Source of the DNA: an uncultured Chryseobacterium sp.
Lineage (GTDB): Bacteria > Bacteroidota > Bacteroidia > Flavobacteriales > Weeksellaceae
Assembly (NCBI GenBank): GCA_913778085.1
Contig: CAJYXJ010000028.1
Location: 1-64,000 of the forward strand
DNA: 64,000 bases
Reading direction: 5' to 3'
Each line of letters opens with the position of its first letter. Position 1 is the stretch's first letter. Shown in pieces: positions 18,293 to 27,242 of the stretch. A program made the translations under genes and the position numbers. Below the pieces are notes generated by a model. The model ran no database searches. It was not told where the DNA came from and was given only the letters and a program-made list of their open reading frames with translations.

Positions 18293-20020
18293 ATGGGAAA
18301 ACTAGCAACCATTGATATCATCATCTTTCTTATTTATTTTGTGGTGGTAGCCTCCTACGGGATCTGGATTTACAGAAAGAAAAAATCCGAATCCACAGGA
18401 AGTAAAGATTATTTCCTTGCCGAAGGTTCACTCACCTGGTGGGCCATTGGAGCCAGCTTAATTGCTTCCAACATTTCCGCGGAACAGTTCATCGGGATGA
18501 GTGGTGAAGGTTTCTTCGTTGGGGTAGCTGTTGCCGCCTATGAGTGGATCGCAGCCGTAGCTTTAATTATCATCGCCGTATGGTTTATTCCGATCTATCT
18601 TAAAAACAAGATCTATACGATGCCTCAGTTCCTGGAAACCCGTTACAACAAATCGGTTTCCCTGATCATGGCCGTGTTCTGGCTGTTTTTATATGTCATC
18701 GTAAACCTGACTTCCATTCTGTATCTTGGGGCATTGGCCATTGATACTTTATTGGGTGGAGAACACCTTCATATTATTATGATCGTCCTTCTGCTGATGG
18801 CTTTGCTGATCGGTCTGGGAGGAATGAAAGTAATCGGGTACACCGATGTGATCCAGGTAGCTGTTTTGATTATCGGAGGTTTTGCCACCGTATATATGGC
18901 ATTGCAAATTGTTGACCAAAGGATCAACGGTGCTGCGGTAGGAAATGCTTTTGCAGGATTCAATACCCTGATGAACGAAGCGCCGGGCCATTTCAAACTG
19001 ATGCTGAATAAGCCAACAACCACCACGACTACTTTAGGAATGCCTCAGAACCTGGACGTTCAGAAATATGTGGTATTGCCGGGACTGACGATGTATTTTG
19101 CCGGACAGTGGATCGTCAACCTGAACTATTGGGGCTGTAACCAGTACATTACCCAGCGTGCTTTGGGAGCAGACCTGAAAACTGCCAGAACAGGGATCCT
19201 GTTTGCCGGATTTTTAAAGCTTTTCATGCCGATCATCGTTATGCTTCCGGGAATTGCAGCGTATGTGCTGTATACCAAAGGACAGCTTCCGGGATTCAAC
19301 GGGGTGAAGGATGGTGCGTATTCAGCGATCTTAGGATTTTTACCTGAAGGCCTGAAAGGACTTGCCGTTGCAGCTTTAACCGCAGCGATCGTAGCTTCCC
19401 TGGCTGGAAAAGTAAACAGTATTTCAACGATTTTCACGTTGGATATCTACAAAAAATACCTGAAAACAGATGCTACCGAAATCCAGATGGTAAGAACCGG
19501 AAGATGGGTGATTATTTCAGCCATGGCTATAGCTCTGCTCTTTACCTGGACCGACGTTTTAGGCATCGGAGGAGAAGGAGGGTTTACTTTCATCCAGAAA
19601 TACACCGGATTTATCAGCCCGGGCGTATTTGCGATGTTCTTGCTGGGAATGTTCTGGAAGAGAACAACAGGAACGGCTGCTTTGGTAGGAGTAATCTTAG
19701 GTTTCGTATTAGCGATCTTCTTCAACAGCTTTGCCATCGGCATCTTCGGAAAAGAAACCTGGCTGTATACGGCATTTACGTATGAAAAACTGGAAAACGG
19801 CGTGGTACATACCATTACCGAAATCCCGTTCCTTATCAATATGGGATGGTCATTCTTCATTACCATTGTTGTCATGATCCTGATCAGTCTTGCCGGTCCT
19901 AAAGTTAACCCGAAAGCATTTGCTATCGACAGCAAAATGTTCAAGGTAGACTCAAGAACCATGGTGCTTATTGTGGTTACTTTATTGTTGCTTACCGCTT
20001 TGTATGTAAGATTCTGGTAA
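18293..20020 (+). CDS. Sodium:sugar symporter (SSS/SGLT family)
   Basis: A 575-residue inner-membrane transporter with about 14 hydrophobic segments and the SSS pattern: a first helix at about 8-25, EGSLTWWAIGASLIASNISAEQFIGMSG in the second and third helices, and the GLAVAALTAAIVASLAGKVNS sodium-site region (family knowledge). It closely follows the mutarotase in the ara operon, so L-arabinose uptake is the likely job, although SGLT-like members also carry glucose, galactose or xylose. A run of six threonines (242-247), encoded by all four Thr codons, lies in a loop. A strong terminator follows the gene. Confidence 0.88.
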   Translation: MGKLATIDIIIFLIYFVVVASYGIWIYRKKKSESTGSKDYFLAEGSLTWWAIGASLIASNISAEQFIGMSGEGFFVGVAVAAYEWIAAVALIIIAVWFIPIYLKNKIYTMPQFLETRYNKSVSLIMAVFWLFLYVIVNLTSILYLGALAIDTLLGGEHLHIIMIVLLLMALLIGLGGMKVIGYTDVIQVAVLIIGGFATVYMALQIVDQRINGAAVGNAFAGFNTLMNEAPGHFKLMLNKPTTTTTTLGMPQNLDVQKYVVLPGLTMYFAGQWIVNLNYWGCNQYITQRALGADLKTARTGILFAGFLKLFMPIIVMLPGIAAYVLYTKGQLPGFNGVKDGAYSAILGFLPEGLKGLAVAALTAAIVASLAGKVNSISTIFTLDIYKKYLKTDATEIQMVRTGRWVIISAMAIALLFTWTDVLGIGGEGGFTFIQKYTGFISPGVFAMFLLGMFWKRTTGTAALVGVILGFVLAIFFNSFAIGIFGKETWLYTAFTYEKLENGVVHTITEIPFLINMGWSFFITIVVMILISLAGPKVNPKAFAIDSKMFKVDSRTMVLIVVTLLLLTALYVRFW

Positions 20021-20042
20021 TATTTAATTGCAATATCAATAT

Positions 20043-20074
20043 AAACAGGATACCGTCAGGCATCCTGTTTTTTT
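20043..20074 (+). terminator. Terminator of the ara operon
   Basis: A 9-bp stem, AAACAGGAT with ATCCTGTTT, with a 10-nt loop, followed by a run of seven T in total. Confidence 0.85.
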
Positions 20075-20116
20075 ATTAAATCCAAATTACATCTATTTAA
20101 AATCTCTTAATTTTTG

Positions 20117-20124
20117 TAAGTTTG
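20117..20124 (+). promoter_or_regulatory. Possible -7 box for the EreA/ChaN-like gene
   Basis: TAAGTTTG fits TAnnTTTG and lies 68 bp before the ATG at 20193. No clear -33 TTG is present. Confidence 0.35.
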
Positions 20125-20192
20125 CCATATAGGACTATAGATTGGTTCAGTCTTTAATGTATTGATATCATATTAACATTATAATTAACCCG

Positions 20193-21329
20193 ATGAAAAA
20201 AATAGTATTCTTTATCATACTTTTTGTTTTTAACGTAAGTTTCAGTCAGTCTAAAAAGAAAAGTACGGATGAAGAAAAGCTGATCAAATGTATTGCAGAA
20301 AACACGAATTATTTTGTTTTTAACGGACATAAACCGGAGGGAAAAGCCTGGGAAATTATTGAAAACTTATTTGCACAGAACCAGTTTGTAGCATGGGGTG
20401 AATACCATAACTCGCCACTGCTTTCGGAACTGACAATATACGCTCTGGAAAGTGCCTCAAAAAATGGCTATAAAACCTGGTGTGTCGAAGTAAGTCCATT
20501 TGTCGCATCAGAACTTACGCGTATCGGTAAAAATAAAAATCCATTAGAGACTTTTACTGACATTACACAAAAACGACCGAAGTTCACAACTTTCCCGTTC
20601 TTTGAAACAAAAGAAGACTTATCTATGGTAACAACGGCTGGTAAGTTAGGATATGCTGTGTGGGGAATTGATCAGGAATTTCAGATGTCTTTTCCTTACT
20701 GTCTCGAAAAAGCCTATGAATCTCTTACTGAAAGAAAGCAGAAAAAAATGAAAGCAGTTTATGACAGTCTTCAATCGAAATGGTGGAATCCTGATGCCGT
20801 ACTTTTAGACCGTTTAAAAAAAGAAGTGAAGCAGCCTAATTTACAGGATATGCTGGACGATATAAAAATCTCAAAAGAGATTTATTATGAGAGTGATAAT
20901 CAAAAACGTGCCGATTTGATGAAGACGAATTTTTACCGTTATTATGATGCTTTAAAAAATGAAAACGAAAAAATATTCTTCAAAATGGGCAGTAACCATT
21001 TGGCAAAAGGGATGAATCTGGAAACGAATATATATGACATCGGGAATGCTGCATACGAACTTTCTCAGAGAAATAAGACCGGATTTTCTAATATTTATTT
21101 GATGGTCAGATATACTGAAGAAAAAGGGGTAATTACAGATGACATGGAAGAAACAAATAACCAGAATCCTAAAGTATTTTCAAAATTATATGCAAAGGAC
21201 AAGTGGGTTTTGGTGGACCTGACGAGTTTAAGGCTTAAAATGAGGGATGATCATACCCTGACTCCGGACACGTATAAAATTATTGAAAAATATGATTATG
21301 TGCTCGTATCACCCGAGATTCTTAAATAA
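20193..21329 (+). CDS. Secreted EreA/ChaN-like protein of unknown function
   Basis: A 378-residue protein with a signal peptide (residues 1-19, ending VSFSQ). The segment FVAWGEYHNSPLLSELTIYAL, with its Glu-x-His arrangement, and a late FKMGSNHLAKG motif recall the EreA/ChaN-like fold of erythromycin esterase homologues and haem-binding lipoproteins (family knowledge; similarity judged by eye and weak overall). Lys- and Glu-rich helices lie between. There is no lipobox. The following Crp-type gene starts 43 bp later. I cannot assign a substrate, and 'erythromycin esterase' should not be read as activity against macrolides. Confidence 0.5.
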   Translation: MKKIVFFIILFVFNVSFSQSKKKSTDEEKLIKCIAENTNYFVFNGHKPEGKAWEIIENLFAQNQFVAWGEYHNSPLLSELTIYALESASKNGYKTWCVEVSPFVASELTRIGKNKNPLETFTDITQKRPKFTTFPFFETKEDLSMVTTAGKLGYAVWGIDQEFQMSFPYCLEKAYESLTERKQKKMKAVYDSLQSKWWNPDAVLLDRLKKEVKQPNLQDMLDDIKISKEIYYESDNQKRADLMKTNFYRYYDALKNENEKIFFKMGSNHLAKGMNLETNIYDIGNAAYELSQRNKTGFSNIYLMVRYTEEKGVITDDMEETNNQNPKVFSKLYAKDKWVLVDLTSLRLKMRDDHTLTPDTYKIIEKYDYVLVSPEILK

Positions 21330-21372
21330 AATATGTTTTTCAGACTTGCAGGTGAATGACTTAAAATGCACG

Positions 21373-21951
21373 ATGAACGAATTCAACGAACTTATACAGC
21401 AACATTTCGGGCTGCTCAGCACTGAGGATTTAAACATCATCCGAACTTATTTCCAGGAAGAAAAACTCTTGAAAAATGAATTTTTTACCAAGTCGGATCA
21501 GAGATGCAACCGTTTGAGCATGGTAAAATCCGGCATATTGCGCATCTATGCCCTTTCAGACGGAAAGGAAATTACCCAATGGCTTTCTGTTCCCGGTTCC
21601 TTTATTACAGAAGCAGTAGGCTTCTTTTTTAATCAGCCCAACCGTTGGATCATACAGGCATTTACCGAAGTGGAACTGCTTACCATTACCAAAACCGATT
21701 ATCAGAAACTCTGTAAAGAATTTCCGAAATGGAATGAAATCGAGAAACAGATTATTATTAAATGTTTTATGATGATGGAGGAGCGGATTTTTTCTCACTT
21801 GTCAATGACGGCGGAAGAACGGTACAATCAATATTTTGAGCATCATAAAGAATTATTTCATCAGGTTCCGCTGCAGTATATCGCTTCTGTTTTAGGAATG
21901 ACACCGGAAACCTTCAGCAGAATAAGGAAACGGCAGTCCCAAAAATCTTGA
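21373..21951 (+). CDS. Crp/Fnr-family transcriptional regulator
   Basis: A 192-residue protein with a cyclic-nucleotide-binding-like beta-barrel (about 20-120; KSGILRIYALSDGKEITQWLSVPGSFI) and a C-terminal helical region ending in a shortened HTH (LQYIASVLGMTPETFSRIRKR), as is common in Bacteroidota Crp homologues. I place the start at 21373 (MNEFNELIQQHFGLL); the frame stays open upstream to 21283, but that part overlaps the previous gene and does not look like family sequence. It lies 43 bp after the EreA/ChaN-like gene. Effector and targets are unknown. Confidence 0.82.
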   Translation: MNEFNELIQQHFGLLSTEDLNIIRTYFQEEKLLKNEFFTKSDQRCNRLSMVKSGILRIYALSDGKEITQWLSVPGSFITEAVGFFFNQPNRWIIQAFTEVELLTITKTDYQKLCKEFPKWNEIEKQIIIKCFMMMEERIFSHLSMTAEERYNQYFEHHKELFHQVPLQYIASVLGMTPETFSRIRKRQSQKS

Positions 21952-22019
21952 TATTTGTCAAGTAAAAGATTTTAGCATTATCAGACCTTTGTGATATTAA
22001 TTTTTAAATGATTAACACA

Positions 22020-22376
22020 ATGAAAAATCTTTTGCAGCTCGAAGAATTAGGACAGTTTTTATTTGCTATTTTTCTTTTTACCCAATTATCCTATTCCTGG
22101 TGGCTTTTTCCGGCCTGTCTTCTTTTGCCGGATCTGTTAATGGCCGGTTATTTAATCAATCCTAAGGCAGGAGCATGGTCTTACAATTTTTTCCATCACA
22201 AACTGGTGGCTATTCTTGTTTTAATGGCCGGATTTTTGTTTAACATTCCACTTGTTGAACTAATAGGAATCATCCTGTTGGGCCATTCTTCCATGGACCG
22301 GATTTTCGGGTACGGATTAAAATTCAATGATGATTTCCGGCACACACATTTAGGGTGGATCGGGAAGAAAGATTAA
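22020..22376 (+). CDS. DUF4260 family membrane protein
   Basis: About 118 residues with three to four hydrophobic segments. The pattern LLLPDLLMAGYLINPKAGAWSYNFFHH and the ending GYGLKFNDDFRHTHLGWIG are characteristic of DUF4260 small membrane proteins, whose function is unknown. An alternative start at 22008 would add four residues (MINT). It follows the Crp-type gene by 68 bp and may be its target, which is a guess from position. Confidence 0.75.
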   Translation: MKNLLQLEELGQFLFAIFLFTQLSYSWWLFPACLLLPDLLMAGYLINPKAGAWSYNFFHHKLVAILVLMAGFLFNIPLVELIGIILLGHSSMDRIFGYGLKFNDDFRHTHLGWIGKKD

Positions 22377-22473
22377 ATTCAAAAGGAATATTTAAACTTA
22401 ACAGAGAAAATGAAATCTTTACTGATTATTCAAAAATTCCAGCTTTAATCAGGGATCAAATACGATTAATACT

Positions 22474-22481
22474 TACATTTG
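22474..22481 (+). promoter_or_regulatory. -7 box for exonuclease-DUF294 operon
   Basis: TACATTTG matches TAnnTTTG and is placed 16 bp before the GTG start at 22498, implying a very short leader. Confidence 0.5.
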
Positions 22482-22497
22482 TATCAAAACCATTTCT

Positions 22498-23139
22498 GTG
22501 AATCCTTACCTCTTGTTTATCGATACGGAAACCACTGCCGTTCCCAAACGCTGGGATCTTCCGTACTCCGATAGCGGAAACTGGCCCTCTGCGGTTCAGG
22601 TATCCTGGATCATCTGTTCGGAAGACGGGACCGAGATAAAAAAACAGGACCGCTATATCTTTGAGGAGGACCTGGTGATCAGCGAAGGATCCTTCCGGGT
22701 GCACGGCATCACCGAAGAATTCCTACGATCGCGGGGAAAGAGCAGAAGGGAAGTGCTGGCTGATATTGCCCAAGATATAGCAACGCACAATCCTTTGATC
22801 GTGGGCCATTTCCTGGAATTCGACCTGCATATTCTTTCGGCAGATTTCCTGAGAGCGCAATTGCCGAATCCTTTCGGATATAGCCGGTTCTACTGTACGA
22901 TGCTGAAAAGCAGGCAATACGCCTCCGGTACTTCAAAAACAGGTTTACGTCTGCCGCAGCTCTATCGTCTCCTTTTGAATGATAAAGCAGAACCTTCCCA
23001 TAATTCGATCGTTGATGCCGGAATGACGGCTCGCTGTTTTTTTGAAATCCAGCGGCAGAACCAATTGTCTGAAAAAGACCTGGAAGAAAAACACAAACTG
23101 ATCCGTGAAAAACTACATTTTCCCGTTTTAAAACCTTAG
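22498..23139 (+). CDS. DEDDh-type 3'-5' exonuclease (DnaQ-like)
   Basis: A 213-residue protein starting with GTG. The five acidic/His ligands of a DEDDh exonuclease are all visible: D9 and E11 (FIDTETT), D109 (GHFLEFDLHI), and H168 with D173 (SHNSIVDAGM). It is a stand-alone exonuclease domain, not fused to a polymerase. Its stop is 3 bp before the start of a cNMP-CBS-DUF294 protein. This pairing is recurrent in bacteria, often with an acetate symporter (family knowledge), but no symporter gene is adjacent here. The nucleic-acid substrate is unknown. Confidence 0.82.
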   Translation: MNPYLLFIDTETTAVPKRWDLPYSDSGNWPSAVQVSWIICSEDGTEIKKQDRYIFEEDLVISEGSFRVHGITEEFLRSRGKSRREVLADIAQDIATHNPLIVGHFLEFDLHILSADFLRAQLPNPFGYSRFYCTMLKSRQYASGTSKTGLRLPQLYRLLLNDKAEPSHNSIVDAGMTARCFFEIQRQNQLSEKDLEEKHKLIREKLHFPVLKP

Positions 23140-23142
23140 TTT

Positions 23143-25050
23143 ATGGAACATCTGGTCCCGCTTTTACAAAGAACCCCGCCTTTCAGCCTTTTGCCTGAAA
23201 GCGTCCTGCAGGAAGTTTCCGAAAGCATGCAGAAAAGAATATTTCAGAAAGAAACACTGGCTTACCGACAGGAAGTCACCGAAATGCAGGGGGTGGATGT
23301 CATTATGGAAGGTGAATACCAGACTTTTTTCTTTGATGCTTCCCAGAATAAAAGATGCATCGAAGTTCACCATCCGCCGTATTGTTTCGGAGGGATTTCT
23401 GTGGTACTGAACAGGGTACGGGCTCTGAAATCGGTGATGGCGAAGAAAGGAACGGTGGTGTACACCCTTCCCAAAAAGGAATTCACCGAACTTTGTAATG
23501 CCTACGAGGATTTTTTCCATTATTTCACTTCGGATTTCGGGAAGAAAATGCTGGATGAAGAATTTGCGCACTTTGTGAAAACCCCCGCGTCTTTTGAAGA
23601 AAGTTATTTTGCGGCGGATCAGCTGTACTCCAGGAAAATAGAAAGTATTGCTTTTAAAGATATCGTTTCGTGTCCTGAAAATACACCCATTTTTGAAGCG
23701 GCCCGTGTGATGGCTAAAAATAAGGTCAGCTGCCTGTTCATAAGAGAAGAAAACAGTCGAAAGATTATTGGCTATGTTACGGACATTACTTTACGGGATA
23801 ATGTAATCGCCCAATGTGTAGATCCGCAGAAAGCCGTGAAGGAAGTCATGGATAATCCGATTGTTTCCATTTCCAGCGATGCCTATCTCTACGAAGCGGT
23901 GCTGATGATGTTTAAAACCAAAACCCGGTATTTATTGGTACAGAAAGACGGTGAAATGGCAGGGTTCCTCAGCAGAAACCGGTTACTAAGCGAACAGGCA
24001 CAGTCGCCGCTGGTTTTTATCCAGTCGGTAAAACAGGCCGCGAACACAGGGGAACTCCGTAAAAAATGGCTTCAGGTCCCGGACATGATCAACCAGCTCC
24101 TCGGCCGCGGCGTACATGGGGAAATTGCCAGTCAGATTATTACCACCATTGCCGATACCATTACCATAAAAGTAATTGAGAATATCATCCGCCAGATCGG
24201 GAAGCCGCCGGCGAAATTCGTTTTCATGGTTACCGGAAGCGAAGGGCGTAAAGAGCAGACCCTGAGCACCGATCAGGACAACGGCATTATTTACGAAGAC
24301 AAGGCCAATGAACAGCGCGAAACGGTACGCGAATATTTTCTCGATTTTGCCAAAAGGGTTTCTGATGACCTGAATACCATTGGCTTTGTGTACTGCAAAG
24401 GCGAATTCATGGCCAGCAATCCGAAGTGGACGCATTCGCTGTCGCATTGGAAACGGAATTACGAAGAATGGATCAATGAAACCGTTCCTGAAAATGCCAT
24501 GAAATTTTCTACTCTCTTTGACTGCCGTTATATTTATGGAGAAGAGGCGATCATCAATGAACTGAAAGATTTCATCCAGGACCAGCTTCGGGTTCCGAAT
24601 GAAAGGTTCTTCACATTCATAGCAAAAAATGCCCTCCAATACGAAGCCCCTTTAACCTTTTTTAAAAGGATTAAAACCCAGACCATCGGTAAAGCGGAAG
24701 TCTTTGACATTAAAACGGCTATGAGCCCGATTGTCGATCTATTGCGTGTTTATGCTTTAAGACATCACATCAACAGTGAGAATACCGGTGAACGGATGAA
24801 AAAATTGCTGGAGAAAGGCGTATTCAGTAAAGAACAGTATCAGGAACTGCATCATTCGTATTATTACCTGATGGCATTGCGTCTGAAAAACCAGGTGCAT
24901 CAGATCAACATTGAAAAGAAAATGCCGGACAACTACATCGAGATCAGCCGGCTCACTAAAATCGAACGCGTTACCCTGACCGAAATTTTTAAGACCATCA
25001 GTAATTTCCAGCAGGGTATCCGTATGAAATTTACGGGAAGCCTGTCCTGA
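23143..25050 (+). CDS. cNMP-binding, CBS and DUF294 nucleotidyltransferase protein
   Basis: A 635-residue cytoplasmic signalling-type protein. In order: a cyclic-nucleotide-binding-like barrel (about 15-140), two CBS modules (about 165-285; FEAARVMAKNKVSCLFI and YEAVLMMFKTKTRYLLV), and a DUF294 putative nucleotidyltransferase domain (about 310-440) with the core GSEGRKEQTLSTDQDNGIIY, whose DxD-like acids would bind metal. An alpha-helical DUF294 C-terminal domain (about 480-630) follows. The family is related to GlnD-type protein uridylyltransferases (family knowledge), but the target is unknown. It is tightly coupled to the exonuclease gene. Confidence 0.82.
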   Translation: MEHLVPLLQRTPPFSLLPESVLQEVSESMQKRIFQKETLAYRQEVTEMQGVDVIMEGEYQTFFFDASQNKRCIEVHHPPYCFGGISVVLNRVRALKSVMAKKGTVVYTLPKKEFTELCNAYEDFFHYFTSDFGKKMLDEEFAHFVKTPASFEESYFAADQLYSRKIESIAFKDIVSCPENTPIFEAARVMAKNKVSCLFIREENSRKIIGYVTDITLRDNVIAQCVDPQKAVKEVMDNPIVSISSDAYLYEAVLMMFKTKTRYLLVQKDGEMAGFLSRNRLLSEQAQSPLVFIQSVKQAANTGELRKKWLQVPDMINQLLGRGVHGEIASQIITTIADTITIKVIENIIRQIGKPPAKFVFMVTGSEGRKEQTLSTDQDNGIIYEDKANEQRETVREYFLDFAKRVSDDLNTIGFVYCKGEFMASNPKWTHSLSHWKRNYEEWINETVPENAMKFSTLFDCRYIYGEEAIINELKDFIQDQLRVPNERFFTFIAKNALQYEAPLTFFKRIKTQTIGKAEVFDIKTAMSPIVDLLRVYALRHHINSENTGERMKKLLEKGVFSKEQYQELHHSYYYLMALRLKNQVHQINIEKKMPDNYIEISRLTKIERVTLTEIFKTISNFQQGIRMKFTGSLS

Positions 25051-25494
25051 TTTCCATGCCGTTAAAAGTTGATTTTTCTATGATAGTATAATGAAAAATG
25101 GCTTTTACAATAACACGAAGCCTTGAAAGGGAAATTTAACAGGACAAGCCCTGAATGCGATATTATTTCCGTGGTGTTAATTCGTATAGTTAATTATTTA
25201 ATCTGTAAATAATTATGTTGATTATCATAACTGTTTTTCCTATGTGTTAAATATATTATCTTAATCTTTTGTGTTTAAAGTACGGCGTAATCCTTGAGAG
25301 AATGGCTTTATCAGCATAGGATGCAGCCTGATGATTGAAGCAGTCATAATTTAATCTCTTTAGGGGCGGCATCAGTTTTCAAGCATTAATTCCATCCTCC
25401 CAACATCATTCAGATTGCCACTAAATGAATAAAGCATGATCATGTCCCTGTAACAATTTCCCAAGTCCATTCACTAATCATTTAAAATAGACTT
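25051..25494. other. Non-coding gap
   Basis: About 440 bp, A+T-rich, with no credible open frame, operator-type palindrome or strong terminator that I can see. Confidence 0.4.
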
Positions 25495-26220
25495 ATGAAA
25501 TTATTAAAACTTCTTCCTATCCTTGTGCTATTCCATCCCGCTTTTTCAAATGCCCAGCAATCCGTTCAGACCCCTGAAAACAATCAGGTCGACCACTCAT
25601 TGGTCAGAAATGAATCATATTCGATGGTCTGGTATATGATGAAAGGTCCGGAAAAAGTTGAAATTGGAACCGTAGACACCCGTATTCTTAAATCGGAAAA
25701 CCGCATCACCGTAAATTCAACGGTCAAAATGAAGAACATGCCCGACTGGAAAGACGAGACCATTGCGGAGTTCTCGGATTTTTCACCGGTAAAACATACT
25801 TCGTCCAATACCCAACGGGATATGCTGCTGGATTTCGGAAAGAAAAATGCGGTAACAGGATATTATCTCGATAAGACGAAAAACAACAGGACCGAAATCG
25901 ATGAAACCACCGGTGGAAATTTCTTCGACAGCAATTTATACTCTCAGCTGATCCGATGGCTTCCGCTGAAAGAAGGATATACGACTGAGCTGGCGATATA
26001 CGATTATAATCCGGATTTGGGAAAAGGTATTATGAAAGCGTATGTTATCGGAACAAAGAAAGGAATGTATAAAAATAAAGCGGTGTGGATGGTTTCCGTT
26101 ACGGACGACATTTCTCAAAAGAAAGCATTGAGCACATATTACATTGATGTGAAAACCCGCGAAGTTCTGAAACAGGAAATAGATATGGGACCCAGAAAAA
26201 TGGAAATGGAAAGAATATAA
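25495..26220 (+). CDS. DUF3108-like secreted protein
   Basis: A 241-residue protein with a signal peptide (about 1-20, FSNAQ). The mature part is beta-rich and carries the pattern of DUF3108-like periplasmic proteins: paired strands, then the ISQKKALSTYYIDVKTREVLKQE region near the end. The function of that family is not known. It is a single gene bounded by a strong bidirectional terminator, convergent with the araR-like gene. No link to the sugar genes is visible. Confidence 0.6.
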   Translation: MKLLKLLPILVLFHPAFSNAQQSVQTPENNQVDHSLVRNESYSMVWYMMKGPEKVEIGTVDTRILKSENRITVNSTVKMKNMPDWKDETIAEFSDFSPVKHTSSNTQRDMLLDFGKKNAVTGYYLDKTKNNRTEIDETTGGNFFDSNLYSQLIRWLPLKEGYTTELAIYDYNPDLGKGIMKAYVIGTKKGMYKNKAVWMVSVTDDISQKKALSTYYIDVKTREVLKQEIDMGPRKMEMERI

Positions 26221-26223
26221 AAG

Positions 26224-26266
26224 ATAAAGCCTATCAGTGGATTATACTGAAAGGCTTTATTTTTTA
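26224..26266. terminator. Bidirectional terminator between DUF3108-like gene and araR
   Basis: A stem, ATAAAGCCT with AGGCTTTAT, extended by an inner TCAGT/ACTGA pairing, with a T-run on the plus strand. It sits between two converging genes. Confidence 0.8.
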
Positions 26267-26274
26267 ACGGATCG

Positions 26275-26961
26275 TTATATTTTGAACATAAACCCTTCCG
26301 CTAGCTTTTTCTGATATTTATCCTCATCAAAACGGTATAGAAAAGAACCTTTTTTGGATGAGGTCATATCTTTTTCCTCAGTTTTCACCAGAATATCCAG
26401 CGCATTAATTTTACTGATGAAATTCCGCTTGTCATATTGTTCGTTGAAGATGGCTTCGTATAAGGTCTGAAGATCTTTCATGGTGAATTTTTCCGGCAGC
26501 AGCTCAAACCCGATCGGCCTGGTGGTAGCTCTTCTCCTCAGCCGCAGAATGGCATCCTTTACCATATCATTATGATCAAAAATAAGTTCAGGCCGTTCAT
26601 TAAGGTCAAACCACTTTGCGTTGTATTTTTCATTGATCTGGATATTCTTTTCAATATTGATCAGAGCATAATATGAAATCGACATAATCCTCGCAGTCGG
26701 CTCGCGGTCGATCTGGGTATAGGAATTAAGCTGTTCCAGATAGATGTTTTCCAATCCGGTAAGCGTATTTAAAACACGGTGTGCCGCTTCATCAGAAGTC
26801 TCTTCATCACCGATAAATCCGCCCATCAGAGACCATTCTCCCATTTTAGGTTCAAAATTCCTCTGTACCAGAAGGATTTTCAGATGCTCTCCGTCAAACC
26901 CGAAAATAATGCAGTCCACTGCTACCAGATGCCTCTGAAATTGAGAATAATCTTGCGTCAT
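26275..26961 (-). CDS. araR: Nudix-fold transcriptional regulator, AraR type
   Basis: A 228-residue protein with a Nudix-like domain (about 8-150) and a C-terminal winged-helix domain (about 153-226; LPEKFTMKDLQTLYEAIF). The Nudix box is degenerate: GGFIGDEETSDEAAHRVLNT has lost the REUxEE catalytic signature, which argues for a ligand sensor rather than a hydrolase. This is the plan of NrtR and of AraR, the Nudix-family repressor of L-arabinose genes described in Bacteroides (established for that family). A 20-bp palindrome at 27023-27042, in front of the gene, is repeated before four other pentose-related transcription units, which supports an AraR role and autoregulation. Arabinose as the ligand is an inference. 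It is transcribed divergently from the GH127-GH67 operon. Confidence 0.82.
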   Translation of the reverse strand: MTQDYSQFQRHLVAVDCIIFGFDGEHLKILLVQRNFEPKMGEWSLMGGFIGDEETSDEAAHRVLNTLTGLENIYLEQLNSYTQIDREPTARIMSISYYALINIEKNIQINEKYNAKWFDLNERPELIFDHNDMVKDAILRLRRRATTRPIGFELLPEKFTMKDLQTLYEAIFNEQYDKRNFISKINALDILVKTEEKDMTSSKKGSFLYRFDEDKYQKKLAEGFMFKI

Positions 26962-26977
26962 CTTTTAAATTTTTTTA

Positions 26978-26985
26978 CAAAGGTA
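26978..26985 (-). promoter_or_regulatory. -7 box for araR-like gene
   Basis: On the minus strand this reads TACCTTTG, a good TAnnTTTG box 16 bp before the start codon. The operator at 27023-27042 lies about 37 bp further upstream. Confidence 0.5.
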
Positions 26986-27022
26986 AACCTTTAGCCTAAG
27001 ATTTTGATTAACTAAAAAATAT

Positions 27023-27042
27023 AAATGTATTTATAACACTTT
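27023..27042 (-). promoter_or_regulatory. AraR-type operator 4 (araR / GH127 divergent region)
   Basis: On the minus strand it reads AAAGTGTTAT with AAATACATTT, the same asymmetric form as operators 1-3. It lies between araR (minus) and the GH127-GH67 operon (plus), so one site could serve both, or mainly araR autoregulation. Confidence 0.7.
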
Positions 27043-27156
27043 ATTTTGTGATTTTAGAGTTTATTAACGAAAATTTTATCCTTGAGCTTTATTTTGGGAA
27101 CAATAAAAACAACAATTTCATAGAAAATTCTCATAAAACACATTAAAATCACATGA

Positions 27157-27242
27157 ACTTAATGTTAAAAATATGTTAAAATAAATACTCAGGCATTCTG
27201 ATTTTGCTTGGATTTTATTCTTTATACTTAATGTTAAAAATA
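27157..27242. repeat. 17-bp direct repeat in the araR-GH127 gap
   Basis: ACTTAATGTTAAAAATA occurs identically at 27157-27173 and 27226-27242, 69 bp apart. No open frame is seen. It may be a pair of sites for a further regulator of the GH127-GH67 operon. The rest of this 540-bp gap is A+T-rich with no other evident feature. Confidence 0.5.

Noticed and set aside
20080-20124. Sixth AraR-type operator upstream of the EreA/ChaN-like gene
   Set aside because: The text TTACATCTATTTAAAAT resembles the right half-site and spacer of operators 1 and 2, but the AAGTGT left half is missing.
20193-21329. Macrolide resistance gene (erythromycin esterase)
   Set aside because: Resemblance is limited to two short motifs of a broad superfamily; resistance cannot be claimed.
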